Assembly (NCBI GenBank): GCA_900539175.1
Contig: UQAW01000049.1
Span: 1 to 28,675 of the forward strand
DNA from: an uncultured Lachnospiraceae bacterium
Lineage (GTDB): Bacteria; Bacillota; Clostridia; Lachnospirales; Lachnospiraceae
DNA: 28,675 nt
Reading direction: 5' to 3'
A model generated the notes under the pieces. That model had not been told where the DNA came from. It ran no database searches and saw nothing but the letters and a program-made list of their open reading frames with translations. The translations under genes were made by a program, and so were the position numbers. The stretch's first letter is position 1. Every line of letters starts with the position of its first letter. Positions 9,001 through 15,777 of the stretch are shown here, in pieces.

Positions 9001-10541
9001 TCTATACAGGAACGAATACAAAAGAAGGGACTTCCCTGGATCTTGTCCAGAGCAACGGTCAGACGGAGCAGTACGGTCATGACAATACATATAATACGAC
9101 AGGGAATCAGCAGGACAGCGGCGGAAGTTCGACGAAGTTAACTGCGGATGGTTACAATACCAAGGCAATCTTTACCTTTACTGGTACAGGATTTGACATT
9201 ATTGCGCGTACCAGTACAGAGACGGCAGGTATTATTTACACTATTGAAAAGCAGGATCAGGCTATCGGTAACTATTCACTGGCAAGAATGGGGGCAGTTG
9301 ATACCCTTTATACAAATGGTACGTTGTATCAGCTTCCGGTTATCCATGAAGAGCTGGAGTATGGAACCTATCGTGTGACCCTGGGTATTAAGCAGACTGG
9401 TAATCTTCTCACTACAAAGGATGAATATGGCAATGTAATTAGTACAGTTGATACCAGAAAGTCTGTTGTTTACCTGGACGGTATCCGTATTTATAATCCG
9501 TTGGGTAAAAGCGGAGATCAGAACTATATTGCAAACGAGCAGGATGTTACTGTTTCTGAGATCCCGGGATTGGTAGTAGGTGATGGCACTGTTACAGATA
9601 AAGGTATGCTTGACGAAAACGGTGATATAGTTAACAGTCAGGTTGTTGAGGGTGCAACGGCAGTAATTGCTTCTTACGACAGCGGGGATGGCCTGTCAGC
9701 ACTCGGCACTACATGGGGTGAGGTATCGACAGATCTTTCCTCAGCTTCCCATGAGTCGATTTTGACCTACTTGAATGCCGGTCCGAACAATGAGTTATAT
9801 CTGGATGAGACGGCAGCACTGGCTTTTGTAGTAAAAGCAACGGATGTTGTTAATACACTGCAGATTGAAGCAAAGTTAGTAGATGTTCAGGGAGCGGAAG
9901 ATGCTACGGAATGTGGTGGTCTGGATTTACGTGTGTTAAGCAATAAGAGTGGATCTGTGGATGAAAAGAAGATTGACACTATTTATTCATCTGTAGCAAT
10001 GTATTACAGGATTCCGGTTGAAGAATGTATTTCATTGGGTGAAGACTATTATCTGGTCGCAATTTTGGGAAATTCAGATTTTGAGGAGGGCGGTTCACAT
10101 GCATTGTCATTCTCTAATTTGAAACACAAAAATTACACGATTGGAAGTCCATATGATACCAAAAACTATAATGCAGGTGAGTACCTTGCGGCAGAAGAGG
10201 AAATATCAAATAACTTTGTATCAGTGAACCTTAAAACGGGTCTGAAGAAGAATGCATGGCAAAGTTATAATGATCATAGTGTTACATTGACCAGAAATGT
10301 ATTTGGCATGCAGGAACCGAAATTCATCATGTACTATGTTAATGCGGCAGGCGCTAGAGTACCGCTTGCTGTAACTGCACAGAAGGTTGAAAACGATGAC
10401 AAGACATATCGGCTGCGTTTTAAAACGCCGAATGCAAAGGGGAATTTCCCGGTTGAAATTCATTATGTTATAAAGGATGCTGAGGGTAATGATGAGGAAT
10501 CCTCTGACTATATTTCAACAGTAATGAAAGTGGCAAAATAA
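6096..10541 (+). CDS. Large secreted multidomain protein with a carbohydrate-binding module inside a Cna_B-like domain
   Basis: This 1481-residue protein has a signal peptide probably cleaved after YVYA (residue 28). No catalytic domain is recognised. Residues about 60-460 form an unfamiliar adhesin-like beta-rich region. Residues about 464-505 (EVKKVWPDEATKNKYQSVTL...) and 646-737 (PLGAPVTLGSNSNWTGSF...) look like two halves of one Cna_B domain. They are split by a family-35-like binding module (506-645) about 45% identical by eye to the last module of the GH66 enzyme. A later segment with FTGTGFDIIARTSTETAG resembles a galactose-binding-like sandwich. There is no LPXTG, SLH or transmembrane anchor at the C terminus. 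The Shine-Dalgarno GAGAGGAGG is only 2 bases from ATG 6096 but 8 from TTG 6102, so TTG may be the true start. The peptide gene 15 bases downstream is probably cotranscribed. A surface glycan-binding or adhesive role is inference. Confidence 0.75.
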   Translation: MVLNVKRFWALLLSFLLLVIDVNGYVYASSEMQEDISTDVLTQKDLDLNSGTQETDAANSDIESYSINTGSPLPKLEEIGRYSLAPKNGLQILNNMPGAGVELVDTGARYTDGGWAYDYEGGCDQETPHDVDEAIRSGEWGEAIKHCVYSSMRAQNDGDIRFGALAIAFQGSEIPTTEFEQKDYHAGWNTQDLSLDTTEMWVELKYTHVGYYKDRLINAKVKISVTPSKNRNSDARQDQEGEWEDGYGGWFYRGEYVPMIQVSASLYRGWVWQNIEQFHVDLEFYYADDMNMEQSISLGSDTADYGNVQEDYYVINSLNPEGIAGGEGFDQWAHYKGPEYVLPDANQIAKAYKVATYIAGTEMQSNIKDSYSYIDQTDGREVTQYAYNGGSDLWYDDAIGAPGWAQNSVMLLPKKTTRLSFTLGQLERPPWSVDASFTPDNRYLQHTDIMWATISTDPFSITRVETEVKKVWPDEATKNKYQSVTLALSVQGFKDIDNEENPAATSRLEAESGQLFPVPGTTDQPTVVVEENNHVSNNRYVKNIGKSQGAVQLTIPENVAEGDYKLRFGYSSSTDGAVSVRVADTEHRVEYSMTDYSEDDQKWQNFCGGTIELSGIHLKPGDIIQISDAEDACYIWLDYVDLIRQETTKIPLGAPVTLGSNSNWTGSFNQVMSLPDATAMYGLENPEYVLEEIKVIDSDGNEAPASQFETEWTLQEDSVTKKYTFTFVNKTKVNKVVYVQAGDDPTAYTPSDVTITKAALISDQTDNPSAVSNTANPAQLDIKAPSPNQKYVYEIEGITKGGGQSLASGSTLTVYSYQATQKVYVFDYGLKSDLAKTNDNNGLFQDGVFFNKEAQNTTDYKTLATLGTISDNGATPQTDITADLNGVTINDDGSAYGSVIFEPKGFMSQVENYNYTANIAKVNTVFDAADPENGTVVNGTIKVMPASVVYYEDNFNSGTQTNDSSMKIVYTGTNTKEGTSLDLVQSNGQTEQYGHDNTYNTTGNQQDSGGSSTKLTADGYNTKAIFTFTGTGFDIIARTSTETAGIIYTIEKQDQAIGNYSLARMGAVDTLYTNGTLYQLPVIHEELEYGTYRVTLGIKQTGNLLTTKDEYGNVISTVDTRKSVVYLDGIRIYNPLGKSGDQNYIANEQDVTVSEIPGLVVGDGTVTDKGMLDENGDIVNSQVVEGATAVIASYDSGDGLSALGTTWGEVSTDLSSASHESILTYLNAGPNNELYLDETAALAFVVKATDVVNTLQIEAKLVDVQGAEDATECGGLDLRVLSNKSGSVDEKKIDTIYSSVAMYYRIPVEECISLGEDYYLVAILGNSDFEEGGSHALSFSNLKHKNYTIGSPYDTKNYNAGEYLAAEEEISNNFVSVNLKTGLKKNAWQSYNDHSVTLTRNVFGMQEPKFIMYYVNAAGARVPLAVTAQKVENDDKTYRLRFKTPNAKGNFPVEIHYVIKDAEGNDEESSDYISTVMKVAK

Positions 10542-10556
10542 GGAGGATGAGAAATC

Positions 10557-10799
10557 ATGAAGAAATGTTATGAAAAGCCGGCAGTGATGATAGAAAATTT
10601 TGTGTTATCTGAAAACATTGCCTCATGTGATCCAAGCTTTTCGAATAATATGGACAGTATTATTGAGGATGTGAAAGGATTTACAGGTTATTTTACCAGT
10701 GAATATAGCTGCTCAAATATGGCAGAGCCTGGTATTGACTATGGCATTGATCAGAAGATATGTTACCATACCAGTTCAGCTGTTATCTTTTCTTCTTAA
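10557..10799 (+). CDS. Short conserved-type peptide, YEKP...IFSS family, function unknown
   Basis: The 80-residue product begins MKKCYEKPAVMIENFVLSEN and continues IASC, then ends KICYHTSSAVIFSS. Cysteines are at 4, 24, 52 and 69; there is no hydrophobic signal segment. From memory, similar small proteins with a YEKP-E-F-LS-IA start and a CY(N/H)-IFSS end recur in Lachnospiraceae and are annotated only as hypothetical. The N-terminal half looks like a peptide leader and the variable, cysteine-bearing remainder like a core, as in ribosomally made modified peptides. No maturation enzyme (radical SAM, LanM or YcaO) lies in this window, so that is speculation. It has a strong AGGAGG site and follows the large secreted protein by 15 bases, so translation is probably coupled to that gene. 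Confidence 0.72.
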   Translation: MKKCYEKPAVMIENFVLSENIASCDPSFSNNMDSIIEDVKGFTGYFTSEYSCSNMAEPGIDYGIDQKICYHTSSAVIFSS

Positions 10800-10988
10800 C
10801 TGAGTCTGTTATAATGGGGCTGTCGGAAAATAGATAGTCTAATGTAGCTGAGGCGGTGATACACATGTATTATCGTCTCCATTAAAAATTTATGACAACA
10901 AAAGAAAAAAGATGGCTAAAGTTAACAACACATAGGGAAGTAATTAGAAAACATATCAAAATACTAACCATTAGGGTGAGCAAAGGCG

Positions 10989-11036
10989 AAAGACACTGAG
11001 AAAGGTAGGAATAAATACTTTTCCCGGTGTCTTTTT
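10989..11036 (+). terminator. Rho-independent terminator downstream of the peptide gene
   Basis: A 19-base stem (10989-11007 with 11016-11034) is perfect over AAAGACAC/GTGTCTTT, then carries two G-U pairs and one mismatch, and closes an 8-base loop. It ends in CTTTTTAT. It lies about 190 bases after the peptide stop codon and probably ends the 6096-10799 transcript. Confidence 0.65.
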
Positions 11037-11249
11037 ATGTAAAAATCAAATTGCACATTCGCAATCTTTTTCTCAATTGATTACGATATGGGCAAGGGAG
11101 TTATCCTCATCGGTATTCCTCCTATGAAAATTCAAGCAGTCTCAAGGAGATATCCACATTTTAAGTTTTGATGACATTCAAAAATTTCAGCGTTTTTTAG
11201 CAATAAAATTTTAATGTTACACAATTAATTTAAACTTGGGATCAGGTAA

Positions 11250-11278
11250 TTGTTTCTTTTTGAATTTGGTGATAAAAT
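11250..11278 (+). promoter_or_regulatory. Predicted promoter of the intact lacI-family gene
   Basis: TTGTTT (11250-11255), 17 bases, TAAAAT (11273-11278). The leader of about 70 bases contains a direct repeat GAACGT-N6-GAACGT just before the gene. No copy of the TTTTGCGCAAAA palindrome is seen here, so there is no sign of autoregulation through that site. Confidence 0.45.
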
Positions 11279-11356
11279 AGAGGATAAACATGTGAGAAAA
11301 GTATGGTGGAAAGGACAGAGAACGTTTGAAAGAACGTATGAGAACAGGTAAAAAAT

Positions 11357-12376
11357 ATGGTAACAATAAAGCAAATAGCGGGAGAATTAGGAGTCAGTCC
11401 CACAACAGTTTCCAATGTAATCCATGGAAATACGAAAGAGGTATCTCTTCAGACCATTAAACGTGTAAAACAGAAGGTGGAAGAGCTTAACTATATTCCG
11501 AATATGAGTGCCAGAGTACTTGCACGTAATTCCTCAAAGATTATTGGTTTGATTATCCGCTATCCGGTGATGGAAGGAAAAAATGTAGTGCAGGACCCAT
11601 TTAACAGTGAATTGATTGGAATGATTGAAAGCGAGGTGAGAAAATCAGGATATTTTTTAATGCTTTACGCCACAGAGAAGGTGGATGAAATCCTGAATAT
11701 GGCAGCTACCTGGAATGTTGACGGGCTGATTGCACTGGGGCTGGGGGCAAAAGAGTGTAAGAAAGTAAAAGAAACCTCTGAAAAGCCTGTTGTATTTATC
11801 GACTGTTATTTTCTGGATGAAGATGAATCTTATACGAATGTAGGCTTAAAAGACAGAGAATATGCAAAAAAAATGACAGAATATCTGATCGGGCAGGGCC
11901 ATAAAAGAATTGCTTTTCTGGCGGATAATCGTGTGGGTGTTGACTATGAAAGGTGGTCCGGATATTGTCAGGCATTGGAGGAACATCATCTGCCTGTAAG
12001 AGAGGAGTCCTTTTTTTTGATTAAATATGGGGAATCGGGGATTCTGGAGACTTACGATGCCATGTATCAGAGAAAAGATGAATTTACTGCACTTTTTTTT
12101 GCATCTGATTATTATGCGTGGCTGGCAATCAATTATTTTTATGATAAGGGAATAAAGATTCCGGATGATATTTCGGTTGTTGGATTTGATGACAATATTT
12201 TTGCAAGAAATATAAGACCCCGTCTGACTACGATGAAACAAAGTGCAAGTGAGAAAGGACGGATAGCGGTTGCACAGGTGCTCAGACTGATCGCAAAAAA
12301 GACGCTGCCGGTTCAGAATATTCGTTTGGACGCAGAGTTAATGATACGTGATACGGTCAGGAAAATTGATTCCTGA
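11357..12376 (+). CDS. LacI-family transcriptional regulator of the alpha-glucan uptake operon
   Basis: The 339-residue protein has the normal family length. The N-terminal helix-turn-helix is TIKQIAGELGVSPTTVSNVI (residues 3-22) followed by HG. A hinge (PNMSARVLA) leads to a periplasmic-binding-protein-like sensor domain (about 60-335) with the signature DISVVGFDDNIFARNIRPRL. It would bind an operator as a dimer and release it on binding a sugar, probably an isomaltose-type product. It lies just upstream of the transporter operon on the same strand, separated by a terminator, and a perfect LacI-type palindrome sits at that operon's start site. The broken regulator at 3994-5024 is a clear paralogue. 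The start at ATG 11357 fits the HTH position, although the ribosome site (CAGGTAA) is poor. The inducer is inference from context. Confidence 0.88.
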   Translation: MVTIKQIAGELGVSPTTVSNVIHGNTKEVSLQTIKRVKQKVEELNYIPNMSARVLARNSSKIIGLIIRYPVMEGKNVVQDPFNSELIGMIESEVRKSGYFLMLYATEKVDEILNMAATWNVDGLIALGLGAKECKKVKETSEKPVVFIDCYFLDEDESYTNVGLKDREYAKKMTEYLIGQGHKRIAFLADNRVGVDYERWSGYCQALEEHHLPVREESFFLIKYGESGILETYDAMYQRKDEFTALFFASDYYAWLAINYFYDKGIKIPDDISVVGFDDNIFARNIRPRLTTMKQSASEKGRIAVAQVLRLIAKKTLPVQNIRLDAELMIRDTVRKIDS

Positions 12377-12391
12377 TCATATAAAGTTCCA

Positions 12392-12427
12392 AAAAGCTGT
12401 TCGGTGAAAAAACCGGACAGCTTTTTT
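12392..12427 (+). terminator. Rho-independent terminator of the lacI gene
   Basis: The stem AAAAGCTGTTCGGT (12392-12405) pairs with ACCGGACAGCTTTT (12412-12425) with one G-U pair and a six-base loop, running into a T-tract. It separates the regulator from the operon it probably controls. Confidence 0.85.
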
Positions 12428-12471
12428 GTGCAAATAGAACAAAAAACAGAAAATAAATTTGATAGTATTTA

Positions 12472-12489
12472 ACCTTTTTCGCAAAAGTA
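12472..12489. promoter_or_regulatory. Second, imperfect LacI-type operator upstream of the -35 box
   Basis: ACCTTTTTC-GCAAAAGTA matches the central 18 bases of the perfect palindrome at 12529-12550 at 15 of 18 positions, with an intact right half. Centre-to-centre distance is 59 bp. It ends one base before the -35 hexamer. Confidence 0.55.
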
Positions 12490-12490
12490 C

Positions 12491-12519
12491 TTGCAAAAAG
12501 TGAAACTGTAGGCTATAAT
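12491..12519 (+). promoter_or_regulatory. Main promoter of the transporter and glycosidase operon
   Basis: TTGCAA (12491-12496), exactly 17 bases, TATAAT (12514-12519). The predicted start is near 12526, directly at the palindromic operator. It is the best promoter in the window and is flanked by an operator on each side. Confidence 0.8.
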
Positions 12520-12528
12520 ATGATTACA

Positions 12529-12550
12529 ATAACTTTTGCGCAAAAGTTAT
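12529..12550. promoter_or_regulatory. LacI-family operator, 22-bp perfect palindrome
   Basis: The sequence reads ATAACTTTTGC then its exact reverse complement, with the core TTTTGCGCAAAA and a central CpG-like GC step typical of LacI-family sites. It begins about 10 bases after the -10 box, so a bound repressor would block initiation. Binding by the protein at 11357-12376 is inferred from position. Confidence 0.8.
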
Positions 12551-12588
12551 AAAAACAAAGATGAAATACGTGAAAAAGGAGAATAATT

Positions 12589-13977
12589 ATGAAAATGAAA
12601 AATGTATGGGCATTGCTTCTTGCATCTGTTATGACGGTAACTATGGCAGCAGGATGTGGAAACAGTGAAGGGGAAAAGAAAGATACTTCAGCTGACAAAT
12701 CTACAAGTGCTATTTCAGGAGAGGATACTTCTGACGGATCGAATGGCGGCAGCAATCTGGAAGGAACTCTTGATATCTTTCAGTTTAAGGTTGAGATTAA
12801 TGATGCTTTGAAGGCCGCTACGGATAAATATATGGAATTGAATCCGGGCGTAACAGTAAATCTGGAGACTGTGGGAGGCGGAGATGATTACGGTGCGGCA
12901 CTGCGAACCAAGATGCAGGGAAGCGATCAGCCGGATATCTTTGATATCGGCGGTCCTCAGGATGTGATCGACTGGGCAGACAATCTGGCAGACCTTTCTT
13001 CCGAGGAATGGGTAGGAAGCACAGTGGATGGACTGTTGGACGATGTGACGAAGGACGGAAAAATCTTCGGAATGCCTATCGCGATTGAAGGTTACGGATT
13101 CGTCTACAATAAAGAGATTTTCGATGCAGCCGGAATTGACGCTTCCCAACTGAAAACATTTGATGAGATTGATAAGGCATTCGGAGAACTGCAGGAGAAG
13201 ATTGACAGCGGAGAACTGAAAGAGCAGTTCCCGGCGCTTGAGGCAGTGATTGAGTATCCGGCAAAGGAAAAATGGGTAACTGGAATGCATACTGCCAACA
13301 TTGCCATGGGTCAGGAGTTTGCCAACTGTACGGAAGCATTTAATGCAGAAAATATAGAATTCAAATATTCTCAGAATCTGAAAGAGCTGATTGATCTTCA
13401 GGTAAAATACACCACGAATGCAGAAAATCCGGCAGCATTGAATGCAGTTGATTACTCCATGCAGGCGGGAGGAGGACTCGCTATTGAGCGTGTAGCAGTG
13501 ATCCAGCAGGGCAACTGGGCATATCCTGTAATTGCTGAAGTAGATCAGGAGGTTGCTGATAAGCTGGGAATCATTCCGATTCCGCTGAAAGGAGTATCGG
13601 AAGGCAACATACCGGTAGGAGTACCGATGTACTGGGCAGTCAACAGCCAGAGTGATGAGAATACACAGGCAATTGCCAAAGACTTCCTGAACTGGCTGTA
13701 TCAGTCCGAGGAGGGAAAAGAGATTGTGGTTAATGACTTCGGATTTATCCCGCCATTTACAAACTACGGTGATATTAAACCGGCAGATCCGTTGGGGCAG
13801 GCAGTAAGTGAAGCCGCAAATGCAGGAACAATTGCACCGTGGGTATTCAACGGATGCCCCACAAGTTGGGCAGAGAATGTGCTGGGAGCAGAAATACAGT
13901 CTTATCTGGGTGGAGAGAAGACCTGGGATGAAGCAATCGAATCTGCAAAACAGCAGTGGTCGGAAGCAAGGAAATAA
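12589..13977 (+). CDS. ABC transporter sugar-binding lipoprotein (CUT1 type)
   Basis: The 462-residue protein is an extracellular solute-binding protein of the MalE/MsmE type. The signal ends in a lipobox, MAAGC with lipidated Cys23, followed by a polar Ser/Gly/Glu linker. The mature part shows the usual fold cues: an early strand LDIFQFKVEINDAL, PDIFDIGGPQDVIDWA, and YGFVYNKEIFDAAGID. It should capture isomalto-oligosaccharides outside and pass them to the two permeases downstream. It is the first gene of the operon, with a strong site (AAAAAGGAG) 8-9 bases before ATG. A hairpin follows it, a common arrangement that keeps binding protein more abundant than permeases. The substrate is inferred from the neighbouring glycosidases. 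Confidence 0.9.
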   Translation: MKMKNVWALLLASVMTVTMAAGCGNSEGEKKDTSADKSTSAISGEDTSDGSNGGSNLEGTLDIFQFKVEINDALKAATDKYMELNPGVTVNLETVGGGDDYGAALRTKMQGSDQPDIFDIGGPQDVIDWADNLADLSSEEWVGSTVDGLLDDVTKDGKIFGMPIAIEGYGFVYNKEIFDAAGIDASQLKTFDEIDKAFGELQEKIDSGELKEQFPALEAVIEYPAKEKWVTGMHTANIAMGQEFANCTEAFNAENIEFKYSQNLKELIDLQVKYTTNAENPAALNAVDYSMQAGGGLAIERVAVIQQGNWAYPVIAEVDQEVADKLGIIPIPLKGVSEGNIPVGVPMYWAVNSQSDENTQAIAKDFLNWLYQSEEGKEIVVNDFGFIPPFTNYGDIKPADPLGQAVSEAANAGTIAPWVFNGCPTSWAENVLGAEIQSYLGGEKTWDEAIESAKQQWSEARK

Positions 13978-13990
13978 TTACGGCCGAAAG

Positions 13991-14018
13991 ATGATGGAGG
14001 GCAAATGCCCTCTGTCAT
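13991..14018 (+). promoter_or_regulatory. Intercistronic hairpin after the binding-protein gene
   Basis: ATGATGGAGGGCA pairs with TGCCCTCTGTCAT over 13 bases with two G-U pairs. It is followed by GTTCTTTATAAA, which is a weak T-tract. It probably acts as a partial terminator or a 3'-end stabiliser, giving more binding-protein mRNA than permease mRNA. Confidence 0.55.
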
Positions 14019-14056
14019 GTTCTTTATAAATCTGCCGGGTTAGGAGGAGAAAAACT

Positions 14057-14923
14057 TTGAAAAAATCAAAGATAGGTTTTTGGACGTTTATATTGCCCTC
14101 GTTGACATTTTTTGTTCTGGTGGTCATAATCCCGGCCGTCTGGGGTCTGGGCTATTCGTTTACTGACTGGAACGGTATCAGCAAAGACATACACTTTGTA
14201 GGTGTGGGCAACTACATAAAAATATTTACGGAGGATAAGGATTTCCTTCACGCCTTTGGATTTACGGCAATATTTTCCGTATTAGCTGTAATCGGAGTGA
14301 ATGTGTCAGGATTTTTGCTGGCGTTGCTTGTCACATCAAAGGCAAAAGCGACAACGCTTATGAGAGGGGCGTTTTTCATGCCGAATCTGATAGGTGGAAT
14401 TCTGCTTGGATTTACATGGCAGTTTATTTTCGTTCAGGCGTTTGGAGCCGTCTACAATGCGACAGGATGGAAAGTTTTCTCCAACTGGCTCTCAGATACA
14501 AAGACAAGTTTTATGGGACTTTTGATTCTGGTTATATGGCAGCTGGCAGGATATATGATGATTATCTACATCGCTCAGATCCAGAATATTCCCGATAATC
14601 TGCTGGAGGCGGCTGAGATTGACGGGGCCGGTTATATGCAGCGCCTGAGACATGTTATCCTTCCTCTTGTTGCTCCGGCATTTACGATTGGACTTTTCTT
14701 ATCGCTGACAACATGTTTTAAATTGTACGATCAGAATCTTGCGCTTACAAACGGCGGACCGTACAACAGTACGGAGATGATGTCACTCAACATCTATAAT
14801 TCGGCATTTAAGTATAATGAGTTGGGTGTGGCACAGGCGAAAGCAGTTGTGTTTCTGATGATTGTGGCAGCCATTGGTCTGACACAGCTATATTTCAGTA
14901 AGAAAAAGGAGGTCGAGATGTAA
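14057..14923 (+). CDS. ABC sugar transporter permease, MalF/MsmF type
   Basis: The 288-residue integral membrane protein has about six hydrophobic spans. It carries the cytoplasmic coupling motif EAAEIDGAGYMQRLRHVILP, which contacts the ATPase, and the family's NGGPYNSTEMMSLNIYNSAF segment near the end. The start is TTG at 14057, set by a strong TAGGAGGAG site 7 bases upstream; no ATG nearby fits. It pairs with the next gene to form the channel for the sugar captured by the lipoprotein at 12589. Its stop codon overlaps the start of the second permease by one base (TAATG), so the two are translationally coupled. No ATPase gene is nearby; CUT1 systems in Firmicutes often borrow a shared MsmK/UgpC-type ATPase encoded elsewhere. 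Confidence 0.92.
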   Translation: MKKSKIGFWTFILPSLTFFVLVVIIPAVWGLGYSFTDWNGISKDIHFVGVGNYIKIFTEDKDFLHAFGFTAIFSVLAVIGVNVSGFLLALLVTSKAKATTLMRGAFFMPNLIGGILLGFTWQFIFVQAFGAVYNATGWKVFSNWLSDTKTSFMGLLILVIWQLAGYMMIIYIAQIQNIPDNLLEAAEIDGAGYMQRLRHVILPLVAPAFTIGLFLSLTTCFKLYDQNLALTNGGPYNSTEMMSLNIYNSAFKYNELGVAQAKAVVFLMIVAAIGLTQLYFSKKKEVEM

Positions 14924-15753
14924 TGAAAAAAAAGAGAGCATTGACAGGAGTTATGACAGTGGGCGGTCTCTTGCTTGCATTACTTTTTATGGCTCCGATC
15001 CTGATCTTGCTGAGTAATTCTTTCAAATCATTGAAAGATATTTATCTGAATGTATTGGCGCTGCCCAACGGTGAGACCTTTACGTGGAAGAATTACCCGG
15101 AAGCATTTGAAAAGCTGGAATTTGCGAAATCTTTTTTGAATTCGTTGGGCATTACACTGGTATCTACGGTTCTTCTGCTGATCTGCTGTTCTATGGCAGC
15201 GTGGGTACTGGTACGTTATAAAACAAAAACGAGTAAGGTTATTTTTATGGTTTATGCGGCGGCAACGTTGATTCCCTTTCAGTGTGTGATGCTTCCGTTG
15301 GTGCGATTAATGGATGGAATGCATATGATGAACCGACCCGGTCTGATTCTGATGTATCTGGGATTTGGTTCCAGTTTGTCTATCATATTATTTCACGGAT
15401 TTATCAAAAATGTTCCGTTGGAACTGGAGGAGTCATCCAGGATTGACGGATGCAATATGGTACAGACATTCTTTTTGATTGTTTTGCCTCTGCTGAAAAC
15501 AATTATGGTTACGGTGGCGATTCTGAACGTTATGTGGATATGGAATGACTTCCTTCTGCCGCAGCTTATGATTAATAAACCAGGTTGGCAGACGTTGCCG
15601 CTGAAAACATTCCTGTTTTTCGGACAATTCTCAAAAAAATGGGATTTGGCAACCGCAGGCTTAATCATGTGTATGCTCCCGATTATCCTGTTTTACATTG
15701 TCTGCCAGAAGCATATTGTAAAGGGTGTTACCGAGGGAGCAGTAAAAGGTTGA
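14923..15753 (+). CDS. ABC sugar transporter permease, MalG/MsmG type
   Basis: The 276-residue membrane protein has a hydrophobic N-terminal span, the periplasmic-side segment TFTWKNYPEAFEKLEFAKSF common to MalG-type permeases, and an EAA-loop variant, ELEESSRIDGCNMVQTFFLI followed by VLP. The conserved AA of the motif is replaced by ES, a tolerated variation. It ends with the short cytosolic tail GVTEGAVKG typical of the family (compare KGLTAGAVKG). It is coupled to the upstream permease through the TAATG overlap and precedes the GH13 gene by 24 bases. Confidence 0.92.
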   Translation: MKKKRALTGVMTVGGLLLALLFMAPILILLSNSFKSLKDIYLNVLALPNGETFTWKNYPEAFEKLEFAKSFLNSLGITLVSTVLLLICCSMAAWVLVRYKTKTSKVIFMVYAAATLIPFQCVMLPLVRLMDGMHMMNRPGLILMYLGFGSSLSIILFHGFIKNVPLELEESSRIDGCNMVQTFFLIVLPLLKTIMVTVAILNVMWIWNDFLLPQLMINKPGWQTLPLKTFLFFGQFSKKWDLATAGLIMCMLPIILFYIVCQKHIVKGVTEGAVKG

Positions 15754-15777
15754 GTTCAGGCGAGGAGATATTGATAT

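Larger units (their letters stand above)
10800..11356. other. Intergenic region between the peptide gene and the intact lacI
   Basis: This 557-base region has a G-U-rich hairpin near 10848-10880, a terminator at 10989-11036 and the lacI promoter at 11250-11278. At about 10885-10910 the bases TAAAAATTTATGACAACAAA closely match the start region of the broken lacI at about 3985-4010. It opens only a 35-codon frame (10892-10999) with no ribosome site, so I do not call it a gene. On the minus strand near 11085-11125, DEDNSLAHIVIN echoes the start of IS200-type transposases but stops at once. Neither relic is convincing on its own. Confidence 0.4.

Noticed and set aside
10892..10999. 35-codon frame starting ATGACAACAAAAGAA
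   Set aside because: It has no Shine-Dalgarno, no recognisable domain, and runs into the terminator stem. It is more likely a sequence scrap.
11085..11125. Minus-strand DEDNSLAHIVIN resembling the start of an IS200-type TnpA
   Set aside because: It covers only about a dozen residues before a stop, and the following WNCKYH block is missing. Chance similarity cannot be excluded.
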